In this document: positions 19,028 through 27,372 of the stretch, piece by piece
Numbering within the stretch: the stretch's first letter is position 1
Layout of the letters: each line of letters opens with the position of its first letter
Assembly (NCBI RefSeq): GCF_004354985.1
Contig: NZ_SMSK01000021.1
Span: 30,151-94,150, forward strand
Origin: Segetibacter sp. 3557_3
Lineage (GTDB): Bacteria > Bacteroidota > Bacteroidia > Chitinophagales > Chitinophagaceae
DNA: 64,000 nt
Direction: 5' to 3'
Translations under genes and position numbers: made by a program
Notes under the pieces: model-generated
The model's database searches: none
Told to the model about the DNA's origin: nothing
The model's input: only the letters and a program-made list of their open reading frames with translations

Positions 19028-21607
19028 ATGGGCTGGAAATGTTTATTGTTTTTGTTACTCTTAGGAATACAAACTTGTTTACGGAGCCACGCACAAAAAC
19101 CATCAAAAGACCACCTGGTATATGTCGACGGCAAGGGCGTGATCCGCTACACAAAGGGTGGAGGAGAGGCGGCATTTTTCGGGGTTAATTATACCGCTCC
19201 TTTTGCATATGGCTATCGGTCAATTAAAGCGCTGGGGCTCGATGTTAAACAGGAAATTGATAAAGACGTTTACCACTTTGCCCGTCTTGGCATCGATGCC
19301 TTCCGGGTGCATGTTTGGGATGTGGAGATCTCCGACTCGGCCGGCAACCTGCTGCAAAACGATCACCTGGACCTTTTTGATTACCTGATTGCGGCGCTAA
19401 AACGGCGGGGGATTAAAACGATCATCACACCAATCGCTTTTTGGGGCAACGGCTATCCCGAGCGGGACGAACGTACACCGGGTTTCTCAACCAAATGGGG
19501 CAAGGGCCGGGCTAATGTAAACGACTCAGCCATCCGCGCGCAGGAGGTTTATCTTCAACAGTTTTTTACGCACGTTAATCCCTATACAAAAAGCACCTAC
19601 CACAATGATGTGGATATAATTGCTGTTGAGATCAACAACGAACCAAGTCACAGCGGGCCAAAGGCTGGTGTAACAAACTACATTAACCGCATGGTTGCGG
19701 CAGTAAAAGGGACCGGGTGGACAAAACCCGTGTTTTACAACATCAGCCAGAACCCGTTTTATGCTGATGCTGTTGCAGCATCGGATGTAAATGGCTTTAG
19801 CATGCAATGGTATCCCAGCGGGCTGGTGGCTAACCGCGAAGTGGAAGGCAACTTTTTACCGCATGTTGACCGGTATGCGATCCCGTTTGATACCATTCCG
19901 GCATACCACAACAAGGCACGGATGGTTTACGAGTTTGATGCGGCAGATATCTTACAGTCGAACATGTTGCCCGCGATGGCGCGCAGTTTCAAGACCGCGG
20001 GCTTTCAATGGGCAACCCAATTTGCATATGATCCACTGGCAACGGCCTATGGTAATACAGAATACCAGACGCATTACCTTAACCTGGCATATACCCCGGC
20101 AAAGGCCATCAGCCTGTTGATCGCTTCAAAGGTTTTTCACCAGGTTCCGCGTTTGAAAACTTTCGGTAACTACCCTGCAGACAGCGCCTTTGATGTATTC
20201 CGGCTGAGCTATAAGAACAACCTGAGCGAAATGAACAGCAGCGATGAATACTACCATTCGAATACTACTACAACTGCGCCCAAATCGGCTGCAAGCTTGC
20301 AGCACCTGGCGGGTGTAGGCAGCTCGCCGGTGGTACAATATGATGGCAGCGGTGCCTATTTCCTCGATAAACTTGAAAATGGCATTTGGCGGCTCGAGGT
20401 AATGCCTGATGCTATTCATATCCGTGATCCTTTCGAAAGGGCTTCGCCCAAAAAGGAAGTTACCCGTATTGAATGGAACAGGAGGGCAATGCAAATCGTT
20501 CTTCCCGACTTAACTGGCCAATTTTCTTTGCAGGCACTGGATAATGGTAACAGCTATGCCGCTACAGCAACCGATGGTCGTTTTGATATTCAACCCGGAA
20601 CCTACCTGGTAACCCGCTCCGGGAAAAACGCAGGCAAGTGGAACAAATCCGCACAATCGGGTTATATCGGACTAAGTGAATTTGTAGCACCAAAGGCGAA
20701 GGAAACGTCACCCCTGATTCGCTATGAACCAGTAGGGCAAGCTGTCGCGGGCACACCATTAACCCTGCACCTGCAAGCAGTTGGGTTGAACCCCACTAAC
20801 CGGATCACGCTACAACCGCAGGGGATGGGTCGGGCTGGTGCGGGCCCAATTACCTTCAAACGGACCGTTGGCAATACCTATACAACCCAACTTCCCGCCC
20901 AGCTACTTACCCCCGGGCTGCTGAACTACCGTATTGTGCTGCAAAATGACAGCGATTATTATGTGTATCCCGGCAATGTAAAAGGAAATCCAATGGCCTG
21001 GGACTATTACAATACCGGGGCATACGAGCTTATGGTGCTACCGGAGGGCAGTGGGGTATCTTTATTTGATGCAGAACGCGATAAACAGCTATTGACGTAT
21101 TCCTCATCGCGCCGCGCCAATGAAAACCGGCTCCTTGCGGGAGAACGGCCGGGAAATTTTGTATATCGAATGGCTGCAGCTGAGTTGACCGGGGCTCATG
21201 TTATGGGTTTTCAAACCCATGTCGGCGATAAACTCAATCCCGAAGCTTTATCGGTGGCTGCCCTGCAAACACTGTTGGTAAGGGGTCGCACCACCAACCC
21301 ACAACCCATAACGGCAAAACTAATCCTGGTATCAAAAGATGCCGTGTCTTTTTCGGCGACCTTTACGCTTCCGACAACCATACAGGATATAACCGTTCCG
21401 GTAAGCCGTTTACAAGCCGACTCAATGCTTTTACTGCCACGCCCTTACCCCGGTTTTATGCCGCTATGGTTTTCGGCCGCATCCCCAAAGCCGTTTTCAC
21501 TTGTTGATGTGGAGAAACTCCAGGTGGTGCTTGGTGCAGACCTGCAGCCGGCTGATTATTTGAAACCCCATTCCATGGAAATTGAATCTGTTTGGATAAA
21601 AAAATAA
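19028..21607 (+). CDS. Secreted clan GH-A glycoside hydrolase, possibly a beta-galactosidase
   Basis: An 859-residue protein starting at the ATG at 19028, giving a normal signal peptide (LLFLLLLGIQTCLRSHAQ); an in-frame start 39 bases upstream would bury it. The first 420 residues look like a (beta/alpha)8 hydrolase of clan GH-A: FFGVNYT, DAFRVHVWD, likely acid/base Glu205 in VEINNEPSH and likely nucleophile Glu302 in MVYEFDAAD, 97 residues apart. The rest is beta-rich and probably made of accessory domains. Position between susD and a GH2-GH53 fusion suggests action on galactan fragments. GH147 or a GH5-like family are candidates, but I cannot assign the family. It is 6 bases upstream of the fusion gene, hence co-transcribed. 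Confidence 0.75.
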   Translation: MGWKCLLFLLLLGIQTCLRSHAQKPSKDHLVYVDGKGVIRYTKGGGEAAFFGVNYTAPFAYGYRSIKALGLDVKQEIDKDVYHFARLGIDAFRVHVWDVEISDSAGNLLQNDHLDLFDYLIAALKRRGIKTIITPIAFWGNGYPERDERTPGFSTKWGKGRANVNDSAIRAQEVYLQQFFTHVNPYTKSTYHNDVDIIAVEINNEPSHSGPKAGVTNYINRMVAAVKGTGWTKPVFYNISQNPFYADAVAASDVNGFSMQWYPSGLVANREVEGNFLPHVDRYAIPFDTIPAYHNKARMVYEFDAADILQSNMLPAMARSFKTAGFQWATQFAYDPLATAYGNTEYQTHYLNLAYTPAKAISLLIASKVFHQVPRLKTFGNYPADSAFDVFRLSYKNNLSEMNSSDEYYHSNTTTTAPKSAASLQHLAGVGSSPVVQYDGSGAYFLDKLENGIWRLEVMPDAIHIRDPFERASPKKEVTRIEWNRRAMQIVLPDLTGQFSLQALDNGNSYAATATDGRFDIQPGTYLVTRSGKNAGKWNKSAQSGYIGLSEFVAPKAKETSPLIRYEPVGQAVAGTPLTLHLQAVGLNPTNRITLQPQGMGRAGAGPITFKRTVGNTYTTQLPAQLLTPGLLNYRIVLQNDSDYYVYPGNVKGNPMAWDYYNTGAYELMVLPEGSGVSLFDAERDKQLLTYSSSRRANENRLLAGERPGNFVYRMAAAELTGAHVMGFQTHVGDKLNPEALSVAALQTLLVRGRTTNPQPITAKLILVSKDAVSFSATFTLPTTIQDITVPVSRLQADSMLLLPRPYPGFMPLWFSAASPKPFSLVDVEKLQVVLGADLQPADYLKPHSMEIESVWIKK

Positions 21608-21613
21608 CTGTGC

Positions 21614-24600
21614 ATGTTTAAACGCGATTTACCCTTTCTTATCTGTTTTATTCTTCTCTTTTCAACGTTTGGGGCTGAGGCCCGGGATGGATCCTTACGG
21701 CGCCGGACCAGCCTCGATGAAGACTGGCGTTTTCACCTTGGCCATGCTGCAGATCCTGTAAAAGATTTCAATTATAGCATAGCCACCATTTTTGCTAAAA
21801 GCGGTGGCACAGCCGGTACAGCCATCGATCCCAAATTCAAGGACTCAGCCTGGCGAAAACTAAGCATACCACACGATTGGGCGGTGGAACTACCCTTTGT
21901 AAACTCGCCCAACTTTGATGTGATGGCGCATGGTTATAAACCGGTTGGCGGACTGTTTCCCGAAACCACGATCGGCTGGTACCGCAAACAGTTTACGGTT
22001 GCTAAAAACGACTCCAGCCAGCGTTTTCAATTACAGTTCGACGGGGTGTTCAGGGACGCCCAGTTTTGGCTCAACGGATTTTACCTGGGCAACAATAAAA
22101 GTGGCTACGTGGGTGTGGCCTACGATGTAACGGATTACATGTTGTACGGCAAGCCCAACACCCTCGTGGTAAGGGTTGATGCCAGCCAATACGAGGGCTG
22201 GTTTTATGAAGGGGCCGGAATATATCGCCACGTATGGCTAAATCAATATCACCCCGTGCAGATCGTGAACGATGGCATATTTGCGTATTCAACGGTGAAA
22301 GGCAACAGTGCCGCGGTTACCATTGAAACCGAGCTGCAGAACCAGCTGGGGTCACCGGCAAGAGCTACCGTGGCTTCGTTTATGACCGACAGAGCGGGCA
22401 GAAGAATAGCGATTTCGCCGGAACAACCGGTTAGCCTCGCTATCAATGGAAAATCAACCGTAAAGCATAACCTTAAAGTCACCAATCCAAAGCTTTGGTC
22501 GCTTGAGGATCCTTACCTCTACCGTGTTGTATCCATTATCAAACAAGGCGGCAAAGTGGTTGACAGTGTCTCGCAACGTTTTGGCATTCGAACTGTTGAA
22601 ATCAAACCCAATGGCGTTTTCCTAAATGGCCGGCATATCAAGATAAAGGGTACAAACAACCACCAGGATCATGCAGGGGTAGGCGCAGCATTGCCCGACT
22701 ACCTGCAATACTACCGGGTTCGTTTACTAAAGCAGTGGGGCAGCAACGCCTACCGCACCAGTCATAATGCACCAACACCCGAGCTGCTCGACGCCTGCGA
22801 TAGCCTGGGCATGCTGGTGATGGACGAACAACGGCTGCTGAACAGCTCGCCCGAATACATGGACCAGTTTGAACGTTTGCTCAAAAGAGACCGTAGCAGG
22901 GCATCGGTGTTCATGTGGTCCATTGGTAACGAAGAAGGCTGGATTCAGGGCAATGAGACCGGTCGTGCCATTGCGAAGACCTTACTGGCCAAACAACGCG
23001 AGCTCGACCCCACCCGGGTGAGCACCTATGCAGCCGATATGGCGAATGTATACCGCGGCGTTAACGAAGCAATCCCGGTGCGAGGCTTCAATTATCGCCA
23101 GTTTGCCGTTGCCGATTACAACCGCGATCATCCTATGCAGCCCATCATTGGAACTGAAATGGGTAGTACGGTTACCACCAGGGGCATTTATGAAAAGGAC
23201 TCCATTCGGGCATATGTTCCCGATCAGGACATTACCGCGCCCTGGTGGGCAAGCACCGCCGAAACCTGGTGGAAACTTGCCGCTGAAAACGACTTCTGGC
23301 TAGGTGGTTTTATTTGGACCGGTTTTGACTACCGTGGCGAACCCACACCCTACAAATGGCCAAACATTTCTTCGCATTTTGGTGCAATGGACGCGTGTGG
23401 CTTTCCGAAAAACATTTATTACTACTACCAAAGCTGGTGGACAGATAAGGATGTACTCCACATCTCCCCGCACTGGAACTGGAAGGGCAAAGAGGGCCAG
23501 CCCATCGATGTATGGGTGAATACCAATGCCGACAATGTAGAGCTGTTCCTGAATGGGAAGTCGTTGGGTAAAAAAGATATGCCCCGTAATTCCCACCTGA
23601 AATGGGCGGTTCCTTATGCGCCGGGAACACTGGAAGCGGTAGCCTACAAACGGGGACGTAAACTTACCAGCAAGGTGGAAACCACCGGTGATCCATATGA
23701 GATTGTATTGTCGCCTTATAAAACCACGATGCTGGGTGATGGCAAAGACGTGGCCGTGATTAACATAAGCGTAATAGACCGGCAGGGTAGGGAAGTGCCC
23801 GAGGCGGGACACCTGGTTCGGTTTAAGCTAAAAGGTGATGGAAAAATCATTGGGGTTGGTAATGGTGATCCCAGCAGCCATGAGCCGGATAAATACCTGG
23901 TGGATACAGCCTGGCAGCGCAGTTTGTTCAATGGCAAAGCACAGGTGATCCTGCAGGCAGGTAAAACGGCCGGTACCATTTCGTTCGAGGCAACTAGTGC
24001 AGGGCTCCAAAAGGGGTCAACTGATATCATCACCATCCACCCCGGAACACCAACAGCAGTGACAACAGTAAAGCACACTTTTCCTGTGAGCAAAGGCGCT
24101 GGGCGAACGGCAGATAAAATGCTGGGTGCCGACATCTCGTTTTTGCCACAACTGGAATCGCGGGGTATAAAGTTTTCGGATAACGGCAAAGAAGGGGATG
24201 CGATTGAAATCCTGAAGCACCACGGTTTTAATTACATCAGGCTGCGCATCTTTCATAATCCTGCTGCAGACAGTGGCTATTCACCCGGCCGCGGCTTTTG
24301 TGATCTCGAGCACACCAAACAAATGGCAAAGCGGGTGAAAGCGGCAGGTATGAAATTCCTGCTTGATTTTCACTACAGCGACACCTGGGCCGATCCGGGA
24401 AAACAATTTAAACCGGCGGCATGGAAGGGGAAAGCATTCCCGGAGTTGAAGCAGGCGGTGTATGATCATACCATAGAAGTGATGCGGGCCTTGAAGGACC
24501 AGGGAACCCCGCCCGACATGGTGCAGGTAGGTAACGAGATCAACCATGGTATGATCTGGCCCGAGGGCAAAATTGGCAACCTCGACAGCCTCGCGCAACT

Positions 24601-25054
24601 CATCTATGCCGGTATCAACGGGGTGAAGGCAGTAGCACCAGCAACCACCATTATGTTGCATGTGGCACTGGGTGGCCAAAACGACGAATGTATTTTATTC
24701 TACGATGCTATGCAGCAGCGCCAGGTGCCCTATGATGTGATCGGGCTCTCGTATTACCCGAAATGGCACTGCACCCTCGAAGATCTGCAATACAACATGA
24801 ATGATCTTGCCCGCCGCTACGATAAAGACGTGATTGTAGTGGAGTACTCACATTTGAAGAACCAGGTCAATGAGCTGGCCTTTAATGTTGAGAACGGCCG
24901 CGGAAAGGGTTCCGCTATCTGGGAGCCATTGAACACCTGGGAGTCGGTTTTCGACAGGCAGGGAAAATCTAACGACCTATTGAAAGTGTACGACGACATT
25001 AACAAGCGTTTTATCAACAGCACTGAAGCGGTGGGAGTTAAAAGTTTAAAGTGA
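21614..25054 (+). CDS. Bifunctional GH2 beta-galactosidase / GH53 endo-beta-1,4-galactanase fusion
   Basis: One 1146-residue secreted polypeptide with two complete catalytic regions. Residues 1-24 are a signal peptide. About 30-600 are GH2 jelly-roll, immunoglobulin-like and TIM-barrel domains (LDEDWRFHLG, IPHDWAVELP, TIGWYRKQF), with acid/base Glu440 in WSIGNEEGW and nucleophile Glu515 in IGTEMGS. About 600-820 are Ig-like domains resembling the GH2-associated DUF4982 and invasin-type folds. About 836-1130 are GH53: LGADISFLPQLE, NYIRLRIF, acid/base Glu975 in QVGNEINHG and nucleophile Glu1077 in VVEYSH. GH53 cuts beta-1,4-galactan internally and GH2 removes galactose from chain ends, so endo and exo steps sit in one molecule. 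It strongly supports galactan as the substrate of the locus. Confidence 0.93.
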   Translation: MFKRDLPFLICFILLFSTFGAEARDGSLRRRTSLDEDWRFHLGHAADPVKDFNYSIATIFAKSGGTAGTAIDPKFKDSAWRKLSIPHDWAVELPFVNSPNFDVMAHGYKPVGGLFPETTIGWYRKQFTVAKNDSSQRFQLQFDGVFRDAQFWLNGFYLGNNKSGYVGVAYDVTDYMLYGKPNTLVVRVDASQYEGWFYEGAGIYRHVWLNQYHPVQIVNDGIFAYSTVKGNSAAVTIETELQNQLGSPARATVASFMTDRAGRRIAISPEQPVSLAINGKSTVKHNLKVTNPKLWSLEDPYLYRVVSIIKQGGKVVDSVSQRFGIRTVEIKPNGVFLNGRHIKIKGTNNHQDHAGVGAALPDYLQYYRVRLLKQWGSNAYRTSHNAPTPELLDACDSLGMLVMDEQRLLNSSPEYMDQFERLLKRDRSRASVFMWSIGNEEGWIQGNETGRAIAKTLLAKQRELDPTRVSTYAADMANVYRGVNEAIPVRGFNYRQFAVADYNRDHPMQPIIGTEMGSTVTTRGIYEKDSIRAYVPDQDITAPWWASTAETWWKLAAENDFWLGGFIWTGFDYRGEPTPYKWPNISSHFGAMDACGFPKNIYYYYQSWWTDKDVLHISPHWNWKGKEGQPIDVWVNTNADNVELFLNGKSLGKKDMPRNSHLKWAVPYAPGTLEAVAYKRGRKLTSKVETTGDPYEIVLSPYKTTMLGDGKDVAVINISVIDRQGREVPEAGHLVRFKLKGDGKIIGVGNGDPSSHEPDKYLVDTAWQRSLFNGKAQVILQAGKTAGTISFEATSAGLQKGSTDIITIHPGTPTAVTTVKHTFPVSKGAGRTADKMLGADISFLPQLESRGIKFSDNGKEGDAIEILKHHGFNYIRLRIFHNPAADSGYSPGRGFCDLEHTKQMAKRVKAAGMKFLLDFHYSDTWADPGKQFKPAAWKGKAFPELKQAVYDHTIEVMRALKDQGTPPDMVQVGNEINHGMIWPEGKIGNLDSLAQLIYAGINGVKAVAPATTIMLHVALGGQNDECILFYDAMQQRQVPYDVIGLSYYPKWHCTLEDLQYNMNDLARRYDKDVIVVEYSHLKNQVNELAFNVENGRGKGSAIWEPLNTWESVFDRQGKSNDLLKVYDDINKRFINSTEAVGVKSLK

Positions 25055-25193
25055 GGAGTTATGAATAGTTAAGAGTGTAGAATTAAGAGTTATGAGTGAA
25101 GCGTTATGAGTTTAGAGTTATGAGTTTAGAGTAGAGCGAAATAATGTGGGAGTGCTGAATTATGAATATTTGAAATCGATAAGTTAAAAGCAT
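25055..25193. repeat. Short-period degenerate repeat, agttatgagtttagag-like
   Basis: The gap between the fusion gene and the alpha/beta hydrolase gene holds several imperfect copies of a roughly 14-16 base unit such as AGTTATGAGTTTAGAG (about 25057-25140). All copies have the same orientation. Possibly a relic of slippage; no function can be read from it. Confidence 0.6.
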
Positions 25194-26186
25194 ATGAGTA
25201 CAGGCAACAATCGGGTAGTAAAAGGAACTATGAACATGACTGTATTATTATTCCTATTATGCTCTACTGTGCTGCATGCACAAGGGGTGAAAATACCGGA
25301 GGGCTGGTCGGACGGTTATGTATATGCCAATGGCATTCGCATACACTACTACCGCGCTGTGCCTGCACCGGGTAAACCGGTGATGGTAATGGTGCATGGT
25401 GTAACGGATATCGGCCTTTGCTGGACGACCCTTGCATTAAAGCTTCAGAACGCATACGACATTTATATGCCTGATGCACGCGGGCACGGCCTTACCGATC
25501 CGTTTACGACAGCAGACAATGGTGAGACCATGATAAAAGATGTGGTAGGGGTTGTGCAGGCAATGAAATGGGAGAAACCCATTTTGATGGGGCATTCCAT
25601 GGGTGCCGCCACCGTCATGCGTTTAGGTGCGGAGTATCCTGGTGTGGCAAAAGCGATCATCATGTTAGATCCATTTGTGGGTAGCCGGCCAGCCAGGTCG
25701 GTGGCCACAACAGCGGATACCACTGCCCGGAACAGGCCTGTTGCTTCCGCGCCGCCCCAGCAACCAACCGCACCCAACCGGCTTTCGGTAGCGATGTTTG
25801 GTACGGCTGAAACGCTGGTGGCTCAAAACAACTATCGTTTCGAGGACCTGGTAGCTACGGGACGTCGCCAGTTTCCGAAGTGGGACGACCTGGATGTGCA
25901 ATATTGGGCGCTCTCTAAAAAACAATATCATGGGGCATACAGCAGCGAAACCTCGGGAGCGATGGGTGGAGCGATGAACACGGCAAATTCGCTTGCAAAG
26001 ATTGCTGTACCCGCGCTTATCCTGAAAGCCGATGCAACACCTGAGGTGCGCAAAGCCAACGAGGAAGCAGCCCGTGTAATGCAAAAGGGTAAGCTGGTAC
26101 ACATCGATGGTGCGGGCCACAATCTTCACCACGATCAATTGCCAAAAACGGTAGAGGTATTGAACGGGTTTTTGTCGACGCTTTAG
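25194..26186 (+). CDS. Secreted alpha/beta hydrolase
   Basis: A 330-residue protein with a signal peptide ending LLCSTVLHAQ (residues 21-30); ATG at 25194 is taken, though ATGs at 25230 and 25236 give a tighter signal peptide. The alpha/beta-hydrolase fold is clear: oxyanion stretch MVMVHGVTD, nucleophile elbow GHSMG with Ser135, likely acid Asp in ILKADATPE, and the catalytic His in IDGAGHNLHHD near the C-terminus. An Ala/Pro/Thr-rich stretch (about 168-195) forms the cap. It may be an esterase removing acetyl or other groups from the glycan, as expected inside a pectin-related locus, but the substrate is not shown. It lies 139 bases after the fusion gene, same strand. Confidence 0.85.
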   Translation: MSTGNNRVVKGTMNMTVLLFLLCSTVLHAQGVKIPEGWSDGYVYANGIRIHYYRAVPAPGKPVMVMVHGVTDIGLCWTTLALKLQNAYDIYMPDARGHGLTDPFTTADNGETMIKDVVGVVQAMKWEKPILMGHSMGAATVMRLGAEYPGVAKAIIMLDPFVGSRPARSVATTADTTARNRPVASAPPQQPTAPNRLSVAMFGTAETLVAQNNYRFEDLVATGRRQFPKWDDLDVQYWALSKKQYHGAYSSETSGAMGGAMNTANSLAKIAVPALILKADATPEVRKANEEAARVMQKGKLVHIDGAGHNLHHDQLPKTVEVLNGFLSTL

Positions 26187-26395
26187 TTGGAACACGGATG
26201 ACAGGGATGCAATGGATTGATAATGGATTTTTTTTTAGAACACGGATAACACGGATGGGATGGATAGATAATGGGATTTGTATTGGAATTCGGATGGGAT
26301 GGATAGATAATGGGATTTGCCTTGGAACACGGATGGGATGGATAGCTAATGGGATTTTCCTCGGAACACGGATGACACGGATTGGATGGATGCCG
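26187..26395 (+). repeat. Tandem repeat array 1 (about 39-48 base units)
   Basis: Five imperfect head-to-tail units starting right after the hydrolase stop codon. The shared core is GGAACACGGATGGGATGGAT followed by AGATAATGGGATTT. Unit length falls from 48 to 39 bases. GAACACGGATGACACGG is the reverse complement of the core of array 2 (CCGTGTCATCCGTGTTC), so the two neighbouring arrays are related but inverted. The minus strand is open for 96 codons here, encoding repeats of PSHPCS; I regard this as non-coding. Confidence 0.8.
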
Positions 26396-26530
26396 TGGAG
26401 ATGAAAGCCGGTTTTCTAAAGACAATTGTTTCTGGCCAATTTCATTCCAGGTCGTTAATCCGTGAATATCCATTCGATCCTTACCATCCTTGTGCTATAG
26501 ATCAAAATCAGCGTGTTCGAAGTATTCCAA

Positions 26531-27345
26531 CATCCATCTTTTGTTATCCATTAAACCCGTGTCATCCGTGTTCTATTGTTCAGCATCGAACATCAATCTC
26601 TAATTATCCATGGAACCCGGGTCAACCGTGTTCCATTCTCAGCGTGTTCGAAGTATTACAACATCCATCTTTTATTATCCATTTAACCTGTGTCATCCGT
26701 GTTCTATTGTTCAGCATCAAACATCCATCTTTTATTATCCGTTAAACCCGTGTCATCCGTGTTCTATTGTTCAGCATCGAACATCCATCTTTTGTTATCC
26801 ATTAAACCCGTGTCATCCATGTTCTATTGTTCAGCATCGAACATCAATCTCTAATTATCCATGAAACCCGGGTCATCCGTGTTCCATTCTCAGCGTGTTC
26901 GAAGTATTACAACATCCATCTTTTATTATCCATTTAACCTGTGTCATCCGTGTTCTATTGTTCAGCATCAAACATCCATCTTTTGTTATCCATTAAACCC
27001 GTGTCATCCGTGTTCTATTGTTCAGCACCGAACATCGATCTCTTATTATCCATGGAACCCCTGTCATCCGTGTTCCATTCTCAGCGTGTTCGATAAATCA
27101 CAACATCCATCTTTTGTTATCCATTAAACCCGTGTCATCCGTGTTCCACTGTTCAGCATCGAACATCGATCTCTTATTATCCATTAAACCAGTGTCAACC
27201 GTGTTCCATTCTCAGCGTGTTCGATAAATCACAACATCCATCTTTTGTTATCCATTAAACCCGTGTCATCCGTGTTCTATTGTTCAGCATCGAACATCGA
27301 CTCTTATTATCCCTTAAACCCGTGTCATCCGTGTTCCATATTCCT
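26531..27345 (+). repeat. Tandem repeat array 2 (13 units of 60 or 71 bases)
   Basis: Thirteen head-to-tail units, each starting CATCCATCTT or CATCGATCTC and containing TTATCCATTAAACCCGTGTC. Two unit classes alternate irregularly: a 60-base class ending GTTCAGCATCGAA and a 71-base class ending TCAGCGTGTTCGA plus about nine more bases. The order is approximately short-long-short-short-short-long-short-short-long-short-long-short and a diverged last unit. The array ends about 30 bases before the ATG of the second GH2 gene, so it occupies that gene's promoter region. Whole units are conserved, so this is not a CRISPR array. Confidence 0.9.
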
Positions 27346-27372
27346 GCTCCCAGAACACATTTAAACTTTGCC

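Noticed and set aside
26386..27227. Several open frames in the tandem array encoding repeats of NPCHPCSIVQH
   Set aside because: They arise because the 60-base unit is a multiple of three and free of stops. The frame shifts at every 71-base unit, there is no signal or start context, and the minus strand of array 1 is open in the same way.
26531..27345. CRISPR array
   Set aside because: Whole 60/71-base units are conserved, with no unique spacers between short repeats, and no cas genes are near.
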